From Planctomycetota bacterium (GTDB lineage: Bacteria; Planctomycetota; Planctomycetia; Pirellulales; Pirellulaceae): a stretch of DNA of 64,000 bases. The notes beneath the pieces are model-generated. The model did not search any database. It worked only from the letters and a program-made list of their open reading frames with translations, and was not told where the DNA came from. The translations under genes were made by a program, and so were the position numbers. This document shows, in pieces, positions 47,601-56,853 of the stretch; position 1 is the first letter of the stretch, and the number at the start of each line of letters is the position of its first letter. The DNA is taken from positions 12,107 through 76,106 of the forward strand of contig JAJRVM010000178.1 in the NCBI GenBank assembly GCA_024277285.1, in the 5' to 3' direction.

Positions 47601-48437
47601 ATGAACTCACCCACTCCCGATTCACCGCCTGCCGTGGAGCCCACACTGGGAGCGCCACAGCAGGCCTTTGCCACTAGTTCCCACCGCATGACCGCGCGCG
47701 AACGAGTTTTGGTTACGATCGCCACATACAACGAAATGGAAAGCCTTCCCGACTTGGTGAAGGAATTGCAGCAGGTCTTGCCGCATGCCGACTTGCTGAT
47801 CGTTGATGACAATTCGCCGGACGGCACGGGGAAATGGGTCGCTCAGCAGGCGAAAACCGACACCCGCATCGTCGGCATTCACCGGCCTCGCAAGATGGGG
47901 CTTGGCAGTGCTACGCTCGCCGGCCTGCGCTATGCCGTCGACAACGATTACACGTACGTCGTGGCACTCGACGCGGACGGCAGTCATGCACCCCATTACA
48001 TCCCACAGATGCTCGGTGCAATCCGCGGGGATGGTATCCGCGCCGAGCAACGGCCTGATGTCGTAATCGGGTCGCGCTACGTGGCCGGTGGTGGCACGGT
48101 CGGATGGCCTTTGTATCGCCGCATGATGAGCCGGTCGGTCAACGGATTCGCGCGCGTCATGCTCGGCTTGCCCGTCCGAGACTGCAGCGGAGCGTTTCGC
48201 TGCACGCGAGTCGACCTGCTTAAGAGAGTTGACCTCGATTCGTTTCGCAGCCGAGGTTATTCGCTTTTCGAGGAGTTGTTGTGGCGATTCAAAAGGGCCT
48301 CGGCGCGCTTTGAAGAGATTCCAATCGTCTTCTCGAATCGGACCCGTGGCCATTCAAAAATCAACGCCCGCGAATCGGTTTCCGCAATCTGGATGCTGTT
48401 CCGTCTCGGCGTGCGCAACTGGCTGCGTCTCGGCTAG
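47601..48437 (+). CDS. Polyprenol-phosphate mannose/glucose synthase-like GT2 glycosyltransferase
   Basis: A 278-residue GT2 enzyme of the dolichyl-phosphate-mannose synthase type, which transfers a sugar from a nucleotide donor to a polyprenyl phosphate. VTIATYNEMESL begins the GT-A fold, then IVDDNSPDGT, KMGLGSATLAGLRYAV, the DxD motif in ALDADGSHAP, and the C-terminal SGAFRCTR and RSRGYSLFEE(L)LWR typical of DPM1. No C-terminal membrane helices, so it is the single-domain class. The first 30 residues are Pro/Ser-rich; a later Met at residue 30 is an alternative start. Starts a three-gene same-strand run. Confidence 0.9.
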   Translation: MNSPTPDSPPAVEPTLGAPQQAFATSSHRMTARERVLVTIATYNEMESLPDLVKELQQVLPHADLLIVDDNSPDGTGKWVAQQAKTDTRIVGIHRPRKMGLGSATLAGLRYAVDNDYTYVVALDADGSHAPHYIPQMLGAIRGDGIRAEQRPDVVIGSRYVAGGGTVGWPLYRRMMSRSVNGFARVMLGLPVRDCSGAFRCTRVDLLKRVDLDSFRSRGYSLFEELLWRFKRASARFEEIPIVFSNRTRGHSKINARESVSAIWMLFRLGVRNWLRLG

Positions 48438-48460
48438 ATCCATTCCACGGAGTATCAGGC

Positions 48461-49042
48461 ATGACGAGATCGAGGTTCTTACCAGCGCTGATGATCATCT
48501 TTTTGTTGCTCAGCTTTGGCAGTGTGCAAGCCGGCCAACTGGACATTGGCGACAAGGCTCCGAACTTCAAGGCGACAACCACCGACGGCAAGACGATCAC
48601 GCTGAGCGACGTCAAGGGAACGAAAGCGGCAGTCATCTGCTTTACGTGCAACAATTGCCCGGTCGCAAGAGCCTATGAAGACCGGTTCGTGGAATTCAGC
48701 AAAAAGTATGCAGCCCGGGGTGTGAAGTTCATCGCCGTGAATGTGAACACGGGCGAGACGTTAGAGAAAATGAAGAAGCGATCGGAGAACAAGAAGTTCA
48801 CTTTCCCGTACGCTTACGATGCCAGCGGTAAGTCGGCCGAAGCATACGGCGCGCGAGTCACACCGCATCTGTTCATCTTGGATTCCGATGGTGTGGTTGC
48901 CTACATCGGTGCGTTCGACGACAACATGAACCCTCAAAAGGTGAAGAAGCATTACGCGGCAGACGCGATTGATGCCTTGCTCAAGAGTGAAAAACCGGCT
49001 CCCGCCAAGACAAGACCAGTCGGTTGCACGATCAAACATTGA
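48461..49042 (+). CDS. Exported thioredoxin-like (redoxin/AhpC-TSA) protein
   Basis: A 193-residue protein with a signal peptide ending about residue 24 (SFGSVQAG). The redoxin domain begins IGDKAPNFKATTTDGKTITL. The redox motif is CNNCPVA (C63, C66), the peroxiredoxin-like variant common in planctomycetes. VKFIAVNVNTGE and VTPHLFILDSDGVVAYIGAFDDN complete the fold. ATG at 48461 follows CGGAG. The stop of the glycosyltransferase lies 23 bases upstream, so they may be co-transcribed. Likely an extracytoplasmic thiol-disulfide protein. Confidence 0.9.
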   Translation: MTRSRFLPALMIIFLLLSFGSVQAGQLDIGDKAPNFKATTTDGKTITLSDVKGTKAAVICFTCNNCPVARAYEDRFVEFSKKYAARGVKFIAVNVNTGETLEKMKKRSENKKFTFPYAYDASGKSAEAYGARVTPHLFILDSDGVVAYIGAFDDNMNPQKVKKHYAADAIDALLKSEKPAPAKTRPVGCTIKH

Positions 49043-49162
49043 GGCTACCTGAACGCCAGCAAGTTGCCGTGAATGGCCACGTTCTTGGCTGTCTGGTGAC
49101 CGGAAGCGTAGAGCCAAACGTAGGAACGAACCGGTTTAGTGCCGGCATGGAGATGCCCCATC

Positions 49163-49834
49163 ATGCCTGAGGACAAATCCCCACGACATCCCTATTCGCG
49201 TCGGCTGGTGCTCCCAGTCAGTCTCATGATCATGGTCAGTCTCATGATCATGGGAGCAGGATGCACAGCCGGATCAACTTCTGACAGCGCCAGCGGCCCG
49301 AGCGAACCAATCCGTTCAGATGGCAAACCAACCGACGATGTGGCCGCCAAGTCGACACAGGAAGCATTGCCATCAGAGGGCGAAGTGTCGTTACGCGAGG
49401 CAGACACCGAACTGTTTCAACAAGTGCTTGAGGCATCGAAAGGGAAAGTCGTACTGGTTGACCTTTGGGCCACTTGGTGTGTGCCTTGCAAGAGGCTCTT
49501 CCCCAAAATTGTCAAACATGGCAAGAAGTATGCGAAGGACGGCTTGGTCGTAGTGTCGGTCAGCATTGACGACGAAGACAGCCACGACGATGTGCTTGAG
49601 TTCCTGCGTTCCGTGAAGGCAACCGGTACGAACTTGCGCAGTAAATGGGGAGTTGGCACGGAATCAGCCGAACAGTTCGACTTCAGCGGCGAGGTACCGT
49701 TCTACAAGCTGTACGATCGTAACGGCAAGCTGCGTTATCAGTTCACCGCCGATCCGGTTGGTTCCGATGGCGTCAAACCACTCGAACAACTCGAGCTGCG
49801 CATTATGGAACTACTACTCGAACGTCAGCCGTGA
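49163..49834 (+). CDS. Thioredoxin-fold lipoprotein
   Basis: A 223-residue exported protein. The signal peptide contains a direct duplication, VSLMIM twice (encoded by an 18-base tandem repeat at 49218-49253), and ends at the lipobox-like GAGC (Cys34). A Ser/Thr/Asp-rich linker leads to the thioredoxin domain with VVLVDLWATWCVPCK (catalytic C106 and C109). The region SGEVPFYKLYDRNGKLRYQF near the C-terminus contains the cis-Pro loop (VP). Probably reduces substrates or assists cytochrome maturation outside the membrane; partners unknown. ATG 49163 follows GGAG. Confidence 0.88.
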   Translation: MPEDKSPRHPYSRRLVLPVSLMIMVSLMIMGAGCTAGSTSDSASGPSEPIRSDGKPTDDVAAKSTQEALPSEGEVSLREADTELFQQVLEASKGKVVLVDLWATWCVPCKRLFPKIVKHGKKYAKDGLVVVSVSIDDEDSHDDVLEFLRSVKATGTNLRSKWGVGTESAEQFDFSGEVPFYKLYDRNGKLRYQFTADPVGSDGVKPLEQLELRIMELLLERQP

Positions 49835-49946
49835 CACTGCATCAGCTGCACGGGGTCTGCCCCCGCGATCGAGGTAGGACGCAGTGTGGAACGCCGCCGG
49901 AAAACAACCCAATTGTATTACCGCCCGGCGCGGCAAAACGGACGCC

Positions 49947-49965
49947 CACGGCACGGAGTGCCGTG
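49947..49965. terminator. Candidate bidirectional hairpin between thioredoxin lipoprotein and cysK
   Basis: CACGGCAC (49947-49954) and GTGCCGTG (49958-49965) form a perfect eight-pair stem with a three-base loop between convergent genes. No clear T-run on either side. Confidence 0.35.
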
Positions 49966-50022
49966 CCACACTTCTTGGGAAAGATTCCCAAGCTACACGC
50001 AATAGCGTTGATTGACCGCGAG

Positions 50023-50982
50023 TTACTCGGGATAGAGCGTTGTGGACAAGTATCGCTCGCCCAGATCCGGCAACAGCACGACGATCAACTTGCCTTTGTT
50101 CTCAGGACGTTGCGCAACTTGCAAAGCCGCCCAGGCCGCGGCCCCGGAGCTAATCCCACAGAAGATACCTTCACAGGTCGCCATCTTGCGCGCCGTATCA
50201 GCCGCATCCTCATCCGCCACCGGCACGACTTCGTCAATCACATCCACGTTGAGGACATCGGGAATAAAACCTGCCCCGATTCCCTGGATCGTATGCTTGC
50301 CCGGCTTCAGCTCCTGACCCGCTTTTTTTTGCGCAATCACCGGACTGTTCGCCGGCTCGACCGCAATCGACTTCAGTTCCGGTTTGAGTGCCTTAATCGC
50401 CTCGGAGACACCGGTGATCGTGCCGCCTGTGCCAACACCTGCGACAAAGATGTCGATCTTGCCGTCCGTGTCGCGCCAAATCTCTTTGGCAGTCGTTTGC
50501 CGGTGCACTTCCGGGTTCGCCGGATTCTTGAACTGTTGAGGCATGAAGTAATTTGGATTCGACTCGGCGATTTCCGTGGCTCGGCGCACCGCACCCGGCA
50601 TTCCTTCAGCAGCCGGAGTCAAGATAATCTCCGCCCCAAGGGCTTTGAGCAAACGTCGACGCTCGACCGTCATACTCTCGGGCATCGTCACTTTCAGTCG
50701 ATACCCTCGCGACGCGCACACATACGCCAAGCCAATCCCCGTATTCCCACTGGTCGGCTCAATAATCACGGTCTCTTTCGTGATCTTCCCATCGCGTTCC
50801 GCCGCCTCGATCATCGCCCGGCCAATACGATCCTTGACACTCCACAAGGGATTCATATTCTCGGTCTTCGCCACCACCGTCGCCGCACACCCTTCGGCCA
50901 TTCGTCGCAACTTGATTAATGGCGTGTTTCCAATGCACTGCGTAATATCCTCAATAATCCCGGTCTGGCTTTGTGATGGCAT
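50023..50982 (-). CDS. cysK: Cysteine synthase A (O-acetylserine sulfhydrylase)
   Basis: A 319-residue PLP enzyme that makes cysteine from O-acetylserine and sulfide. [12 protein letters not shown] opens the fold; the PLP lysine lies in [20 protein letters not shown] is the phosphate/substrate-binding loop, [15 protein letters not shown] binds the PLP phosphate, and [13 protein letters not shown] is near the C-terminus. ATG at 50980-50982 follows AAGGAAGG. The frame continues upstream for 98 codons without start support or protein-like content. Monocistronic, transcribed convergently with the thioredoxin lipoprotein gene. Confidence 0.96.
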   Translation of the reverse strand: MPSQSQTGIIEDITQCIGNTPLIKLRRMAEGCAATVVAKTENMNPLWSVKDRIGRAMIEAAERDGKITKETVIIEPTSGNTGIGLAYVCASRGYRLKVTMPESMTVERRRLLKALGAEIILTPAAEGMPGAVRRATEIAESNPNYFMPQQFKNPANPEVHRQTTAKEIWRDTDGKIDIFVAGVGTGGTITGVSEAIKALKPELKSIAVEPANSPVIAQKKAGQELKPGKHTIQGIGAGFIPDVLNVDVIDEVVPVADEDAADTARKMATCEGIFCGISSGAAAWAALQVAQRPENKGKLIVVLLPDLGERYLSTTLYPE

Positions 50983-51378
50983 GACGAACCTTCCTTGCAA
51001 TAGAAATAGCGACTGAATCGTCGCAAACAAAATCGTCGCAAACAAACGCACCGCATCCCAATCGTTTTGGGAATCTCTGACCTGCAGGCCATAATACGCT
51101 GCGGAGTATAGCAAACCTTTGGGAATTGGGTCAACGTTCAACCTTCCCCGCAGCGCACGGTAATCGTCCGGGCGGCAATTCAACATGTCGGCTACCGAGC
51201 GTCGGGCGACCATTACGATCGGCAACTGGCGGGCTCTCGCCGCGTTGTGTCGACCAGATTCGGCCACGTCGACCACTCACGTCCAACAGCGACCAGTCCG
51301 CGGCACTCGCCATACTGGCCGATTACGCCAACTGTGCATTCCGATGCCGCCGCTTCGCTTGCTGCCGTTCACCGCACG
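50983..51378. other. Intergenic region between the methyltransferase end and cysK
   Basis: About 395 bases containing the cysK promoter region on the minus strand. AATCGTCGCAAACAA occurs twice in tandem (about 51016-51045). No separate gene is supported. Confidence 0.5.
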
Positions 51379-54282
51379 TCAGAACGCCGACTCCCAGCCC
51401 CCATGCCGAGCAATCTGCTGATCCAGCGCGTCCATCACAGCGATCGTCCTGCCGATCACTTCAACAATCCGCCGATACTGGTCAATCTCTGCCACGGAAA
51501 GCACTCGCCCACTCCGATCCTTGAGCCATTTCCGACAGACCTGATACGATCCAACGCGAAACTCCCACACGACTTTCAAAACGGGCGAAAGACCGACCTC
51601 TCGGCAAAGCCAGACCGTCTGGTCGCGATACTTCGGGTACCCCGCTCCGATCTTCACCGGCTGGTCGAACGCCTTATCACCAACTTGTGATAGTCGCGGC
51701 AGCAGACACGCATCATGCCGCAATAAATGCAACGCGATCAACTCGCGCCCTGCACTCACCATATCCCGAAACAACTCCACACGCCGTGGCAGGACCACAC
51801 GTGGAAAGTCAACACACAAATACTCGGCGAAGCGCTGGCGATAGCAAGGACAATGAAACAGCCCATAGATGTATTGAAAGACGGCGTCCGGGGTCAAATG
51901 GCCATTCTCAACGATCTCGTGCTCAACTGCGTCGCCCTCAAGCCCGTCATCAACGATCTCACGCGGCATCGGGCTCCAAACAAGTCCTAGCTTTTCCTCG
52001 CAATGGGCAATAAATGCATCACTAAAGTTCGGTTTCGTCGCCGGCGCCGCATGAGTGCCCACAGGCATCTCATCGCATTCCCGATCAGACTCGCCTGTCG
52101 TCATGTCGAACACATGAAGCGGAAACACCGACTCGCTGCCACGATTATCCGACCTGATTAGGCCGTCAACGGCAATCTCATCGGTCACCCAAAAGTGTGT
52201 GCAAGGCTGGCCGGTCGGCATCTGCCGCCGCGCAACGAGTGCCAGATTGCGTCCCGCAACCAGGTGCTCCATAACATTCGTTCGAGGCCAATCAATCATC
52301 CACGGCGACCAGAAGATCTGCCGCCGGTCGAACGGGCGATAGTAACAGGGTTGAATATACCGTTGCCAATGAGGGGCGTCTTGCAGTCTCTTGCGCGCCG
52401 CCGCCAGACGCCAGCTCCGTGTATCCCCCGGTGAATACTTTGGCGATCGCGTGTTTCCGAAATAGCGGCGACGAATTTCATCGTCCGACACGTGCGGATC
52501 GGCGAATTCGCTCATCCTCCGCCTGAGCTCCACCGCGTCAAAAGCCACCACAAAACGATCACGCGCGGTCACCACGGCGGTACTGTTGAGTGGCATGATA
52601 TCGCACAGCCGAAATCCCGCCTCGTATTGTTCGAGCAACCGGTTGTCTTTTGGCACGAGAAAGAAAAACGGCGAACGTGGCTCGATTTCGGCCTGTGGCA
52701 AAGTAGCAACCGTGTGCTGCTGCAACGTGGCGAGCTTACTCGCGGCACTTCCCCACAGACCTGCGTGGCTGACACTACGGAGCTTCGTGGCCGCCACCGG
52801 CCGCCGCAAGAAGCTGACAGCAACGCCCTGCTCGATGCCAAATACGGATTGGTCGGAGGTTCCGTCGCCGCGTCGCAACCCGTTGCGTGCATTGCCATGC
52901 AAATCAACAACGGTCATTCGCCCAAACGTCTCCAGCAGCTGCTCGCGCATGCCCCGAAACGTCACGTTATCCAAATAAGCATGATTCGTAACGAACGCCA
53001 CAATTCCACACTGTGCACGCTCGATCTGCCAATGTGCGAAACGCATGAACTTGACATAGTCGTCTTCCAGCCAGTGTTTTTTTTCTGCTAACGCCGTACC
53101 ACCGGCAACAAAGTAGTTGGCCACCGGTGCGTCATCTTGCGGTGCACGGCCACGTAACAGCGCGCGCATCCACGATTGGCGATTATCCGAAATGCCAGAG
53201 AAAGGCGGATTACCCAACACCACCGTAAACCGACCTGGCTCTGCCGCACATGCCCCCGACCCGACCTGCGGTTGCTGCATCGTGTTGGCAAGCTCGAAAT
53301 GGAGGCGTCCCGGCCTCTCAAAACGGAAACCAGACTCCGCCAACCAAGCGACCATCGCAACGTGCGCCAGCACCAACGGAGCCAACATGATCTCCTGGCC
53401 CCAGAGTCTCGGCAACAAATGGTCCGTCACGTACTGGTCCCAGAGTTGCTGTGCAAACAGTTCACATCGTTCGCGTCCGACAATACGCTCACGAAACCGC
53501 CGGTGTATCAGCGCCGCCGTCGCTAACAGAAACGTGCCGGTCCCCATCGCGGGATCCAGAATCTGAACGAATGAACCAGGTCCTTCTACGGCACCGCCAT
53601 CTGGCTCGATTGCTTGCGTGGCTGGCGACGAAACATTTCGCAAAACGTCTCGCGTGCCACGGGGGCGCGACGGATCAACAACATCGTGCCAAAGGGCCTC
53701 GTCCGCGATACCGTCGGCGAGTTGAAACTCGTCTCGCAACAAACGATCGACACTCGCGACGACAAAATCAACTAAGTCGCGTGGCGTGTAGAATACGCCT
53801 TTGCCACGCCGCGAACTCGCATCATAGACGCTCAAGAAACGTTCATAGAAATAGACCGGCGCGTCGGCCAATGAGGAAGGCAACTCGCACGCAATCACTT
53901 CGGCTCGATCACGTCCCAAGAACTGCCGCACTTGGCCAGCAGCGTCATGTACGGGCGATGCGGACTTGGGTGGGGCGAGCTCTTCGTCACACAGCAACAG
54001 AACGTCTCGCAACAACGGGTCGGCATGCGTGGCTAGCCACGCAACAGCCCTCGTTTCACGAAGCCGAGTGCGACAAATTTGCAGGCCGAAACATCCGCAT
54101 GTAACCGCCTGGGCTACCGCGTCGGCAAATGCCAAGCTGCCGGTGATCCCAGTACGGCGCGTAAACCAGGCCGCATGCCCCGGCCACACCGAATCGGATT
54201 CCGCGTCGCCGAGGTCCGCCAACAGAACGTCGCGCAACTCTCTGGTAAGGGCAGCAAGGTCTGCCAACGAGTCGACCGGCAT
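51379..54282 (-). CDS. Orphan type-ISP-like N6-adenine DNA methyltransferase
   Basis: A 967-residue gamma-class adenine methyltransferase. The N-terminal FADAVAQAVTCGCFGLQICR resembles type-ISP enzymes, YTPRDLVDFVVASVDRLL follows, motif I is DPAMGTGTFL (243-252) and motif IV is NPPF (358-361). The rest is target-recognition and specificity sequence (CYYRPFDRRQIFWSPWMID). The nuclease and helicase domains fused upstream in complete ISP enzymes are absent, and no restriction gene is near. It may protect against, or regulate by, sequence-specific methylation. Its ATG overlaps the preceding oxidoreductase stop (TAATG), so the two are coupled. Confidence 0.85.
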   Translation of the reverse strand: MPVDSLADLAALTRELRDVLLADLGDAESDSVWPGHAAWFTRRTGITGSLAFADAVAQAVTCGCFGLQICRTRLRETRAVAWLATHADPLLRDVLLLCDEELAPPKSASPVHDAAGQVRQFLGRDRAEVIACELPSSLADAPVYFYERFLSVYDASSRRGKGVFYTPRDLVDFVVASVDRLLRDEFQLADGIADEALWHDVVDPSRPRGTRDVLRNVSSPATQAIEPDGGAVEGPGSFVQILDPAMGTGTFLLATAALIHRRFRERIVGRERCELFAQQLWDQYVTDHLLPRLWGQEIMLAPLVLAHVAMVAWLAESGFRFERPGRLHFELANTMQQPQVGSGACAAEPGRFTVVLGNPPFSGISDNRQSWMRALLRGRAPQDDAPVANYFVAGGTALAEKKHWLEDDYVKFMRFAHWQIERAQCGIVAFVTNHAYLDNVTFRGMREQLLETFGRMTVVDLHGNARNGLRRGDGTSDQSVFGIEQGVAVSFLRRPVAATKLRSVSHAGLWGSAASKLATLQQHTVATLPQAEIEPRSPFFFLVPKDNRLLEQYEAGFRLCDIMPLNSTAVVTARDRFVVAFDAVELRRRMSEFADPHVSDDEIRRRYFGNTRSPKYSPGDTRSWRLAAARKRLQDAPHWQRYIQPCYYRPFDRRQIFWSPWMIDWPRTNVMEHLVAGRNLALVARRQMPTGQPCTHFWVTDEIAVDGLIRSDNRGSESVFPLHVFDMTTGESDRECDEMPVGTHAAPATKPNFSDAFIAHCEEKLGLVWSPMPREIVDDGLEGDAVEHEIVENGHLTPDAVFQYIYGLFHCPCYRQRFAEYLCVDFPRVVLPRRVELFRDMVSAGRELIALHLLRHDACLLPRLSQVGDKAFDQPVKIGAGYPKYRDQTVWLCREVGLSPVLKVVWEFRVGSYQVCRKWLKDRSGRVLSVAEIDQYRRIVEVIGRTIAVMDALDQQIARHGGWESAF

Positions 54283-55274
54283 TACGGCACAACGACGATT
54301 TTCCCCGACAACGTGCCGGAATGGGATAGCGTGTTGGCTTCCTGCAACTGGTGCGCCTTGGCAGTTTCGCTCAATGGAAGGACCTCTGAAATACAGGCAT
54401 CCAATTTACCATCGAGCAGCCATTGATTGATATCAGCTGCACACACACGCTGCAGTTCCGCCGACGCCTTGAACATCACGAAGCCGTGCAGCGAGCAGCC
54501 TTTGACGTAAAACGGCCCGACCGGAAACGCGGGCCGCGCATCGCGTCCCGCCATCAAGATGATCCGGCCACGCTCCGCCAACAAGCCAACAATCTCGTCA
54601 AAATCGGGCGCGCGAAGCGTCTCCCAAAACAGATCCATGCCGTCCGGAGAAAACTCGGCGACCACCGCCTGCCAGTCTTCCCGCTTGTAATTCACAGCTG
54701 AATTCGCGCCCAACGCGAGGCACCGAGCCACTTTCGCGTCACTGCCACCGGTGGCCAACACGCGTGCACCTGCGACATGAGCCATCTGCACAACCATCGA
54801 TCCGACACCACCCGTCCCACCACGCACGAATACGGTTTGGCCCGCCTGTAACTGAGCCTCTCGAAACAACCCCAAATGGGCCGTGATGCCGACCAGCGCG
54901 ACCGCCGCCACCGTCTGGTCTGCCACCCCTTCCGGCGTCGCATAAAGCCATTGTTCATCGACCGCGCAGTACTCGGCAAAGGTCCCCTGGCGACCGACAA
55001 GGCCTTGGTTGCTCCCCCAAACTCGGTCGCCCGTGCGAAATCGCTGCGCCTGTGGGCCTACCGCGACCACTTCACCTGCGAGGTCGCAGCCGACAACAAA
55101 CGGCCGAGGCAACTCCCAGTAGTCCGCACCGTTGCGAATGTAAGTATCAATCGGGTTGACCGACGCCGCTCGGACGCGTACCAACACTTGGCTGCCCGCC
55201 GGTTCCGGAACGGGAAGATCGCCGTATTGTATGCAGTCAGGTGGCCCGGTACGTTCGATGTAAGCTGCCTTCAT
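54282..55274 (-). CDS. NADPH:quinone reductase-like zinc-independent MDR oxidoreductase
   Basis: A 330-residue medium-chain dehydrogenase/reductase of the quinone oxidoreductase type. MKAAYIERTGPPDCIQYGDLP begins the GroES-like domain; NPIDTYIRNG and GCDLAGEVVAVG follow; the Rossmann NADPH motif is VRGGTGGVGSMVVQMAHVAG. The structural-zinc cysteine cluster of alcohol dehydrogenases is missing, consistent with QOR. ATG at 55272-55274 follows CAGGAGT, a good site. The stop TAA shares its last base with the ATG of the methyltransferase gene. Confidence 0.93.
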   Translation of the reverse strand: MKAAYIERTGPPDCIQYGDLPVPEPAGSQVLVRVRAASVNPIDTYIRNGADYWELPRPFVVGCDLAGEVVAVGPQAQRFRTGDRVWGSNQGLVGRQGTFAEYCAVDEQWLYATPEGVADQTVAAVALVGITAHLGLFREAQLQAGQTVFVRGGTGGVGSMVVQMAHVAGARVLATGGSDAKVARCLALGANSAVNYKREDWQAVVAEFSPDGMDLFWETLRAPDFDEIVGLLAERGRIILMAGRDARPAFPVGPFYVKGCSLHGFVMFKASAELQRVCAADINQWLLDGKLDACISEVLPLSETAKAHQLQEANTLSHSGTLSGKIVVVP

Positions 55275-55530
55275 CGTGACTCCTGCTTAGACTGGAACAA
55301 GGTAATGGTCGTGGTATCTTACCCAAGGCTATCTTGGCCCAAGACAGTGTAGCCACACTCAAGCGATGCTTGAATATGCCCACCTCGACTCATGGAGTAT
55401 TTTGATTTCGACCGACGGAGGAAATGAGACGTGCTGCGTAACGGCCCCGTCGTGCCTGTCGCCGAGACAATCCCGGGCGGAAGGGTGTGTGGGATGAGGG
55501 TCGATATCCCAGCGTGGCCGACAGTCACAC

Positions 55531-56538
55531 TCAGGCAGCTTTGCGCAAGCCCTGTTCCGAGGCCACGCCATGCACATCGCGCTCGTCCGTATTCGCGTCA
55601 ATATTGACGAGCTTGCGGATCGCGTAGTGTTGCTTGTTCTGGCTGCCATAGTAGATACGCGCGCTGACTTCGCCCAATAACCCGAGACTGAAGAACTGGA
55701 ACGATGCCATCATGCCGAATACGGTGAGCAGCAGGAGAGGATTGCCTGTCATATCAACATTGCCAGATAGCTTCATCAGCAAAGTGCCACAGAACGCCAG
55801 TCCGGCCATCAACGCAAGTCCGATTCCGATCTGACCAAATAGTTTCATCGGACTGGCGAAATACGACAGGATGTACTTGACGGTCATAAGATCCAGGACC
55901 ACGCGCGCGGTGCGTGAGATACCGTACTTGGTCACGCCATGCTGGCGCGCATGGTGCCGAGTGACTACTTCGACACATCGAGCGCCGCGTGCGTGCGCCA
56001 GAATCGGTATAAACCGGTGCATCTCGCCGTAGAGTTCCAATTCGCACGCGATCTCGCGACGGATCGCTTTGAGCGTGCAACCAAGATCGTGGATCGGAAA
56101 TCCCGTGACACGCGAGATCAATCCGTTTGCCAACTGCGACGGCAAGCGGCGATTGAGCCAAGCGTCCTTGCGGTTCTTGCGCCAACCATGTACCAGATCG
56201 TAGCCGTCATCGATCTTGTCAAGCATCAACGCGATGTCGGCAGGATCGTTTTGCAAGTCGCCGTCCATCGTGATGATAACGTCGCCCGCAGCCCACTGAA
56301 TCCCCGCTTGCATTGCCGCCGTTTGGCCAAAATTGCGACGAAATTGAACGACTTTAACGCGTTCATCACGCGCTGCCAATTGCGTGAGCTCCGCGTAACT
56401 GCCATCGGTCGAGCCGTCGTCGACGAACACGATCTCATGGCTGCGATCAATCTGCCGCAGCGCTGCGTGTAATTGATCGTACAGCAGAGGAATGTTTTCA
56501 CGCTCGTTGTGGATCGGAATAACAACAGAAACATCCAC
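55531..56538 (-). CDS. GtrB/ArnC-like GT2 glycosyltransferase with C-terminal membrane helices
   Basis: A 335-residue polyprenyl-phosphate glycosyltransferase. [21 protein letters not shown] starts the GT-A domain, then [26 protein letters not shown] and the DxD-type [21 protein letters not shown] with the later [16 protein letters not shown] is typical of GtrB/DPM3-type enzymes. Two membrane helices occur near residues 225-250 and 265-295. GTG at 56536-56538 follows AAGGAAA. It is the second dolichyl-phosphate-sugar-synthase-like gene in the window, unlike the one at 47601, which has no helices. Probably makes a lipid-linked sugar for surface glycan transfer. Confidence 0.92.
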   Translation of the reverse strand: MDVSVVIPIHNERENIPLLYDQLHAALRQIDRSHEIVFVDDGSTDGSYAELTQLAARDERVKVVQFRRNFGQTAAMQAGIQWAAGDVIITMDGDLQNDPADIALMLDKIDDGYDLVHGWRKNRKDAWLNRRLPSQLANGLISRVTGFPIHDLGCTLKAIRREIACELELYGEMHRFIPILAHARGARCVEVVTRHHARQHGVTKYGISRTARVVLDLMTVKYILSYFASPMKLFGQIGIGLALMAGLAFCGTLLMKLSGNVDMTGNPLLLLTVFGMMASFQFFSLGLLGEVSARIYYGSQNKQHYAIRKLVNIDANTDERDVHGVASEQGLRKAA

Positions 56539-56853
56539 GGCAGTTTTCCTTCGTAGTCGGACCTGACGGCGTGACCCGAGCAGTCTATCCAAGATCGGCG
56601 GTGTATCCCGGCTGACCGGCTCATGGCAAACGAGTTGGCCAATCGCCAACCAGATCGGTGGCAGTTAAAATCGAGCGAACAATTACGTGCGCGGCGTGAG
56701 TTTAGGGAAAGCAGATGCAGCCGACAACAGCATTTTGCTCCCCCAACAACTCCACAACTCCACGGTGCCTCCGCTTGCTCTTGGTCCTGACGCCAGATTG
56801 CTCTACAATCGCGCGGATTTTGTCCGTTTCGACTTTATGGAGTCGCCGATTCA
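56539..56853. other. Divergent intergenic region
   Basis: About 315 bases between the glycosyltransferase and the large propeller protein. No gene; GGAG at about 56840 is the latter's ribosome site. Confidence 0.4.

Noticed and set aside
47107..47658. 183-codon minus-strand frame in the long gap before the glycosyltransferase
   Set aside because: Trp/Cys-rich composition and no ribosome site; overlaps the beginning of a firm gene.
49831..50919. 362-codon plus-strand frame opposite cysK
   Set aside because: Completely antisense to a clear cysK; composition is Arg/His-rich and typical of a GC-rich shadow frame.
51379..54282. BREX (PglX) or DISARM methyltransferase
   Set aside because: No other BREX or DISARM genes are adjacent, and the N-terminal pattern fits type-ISP enzymes better.
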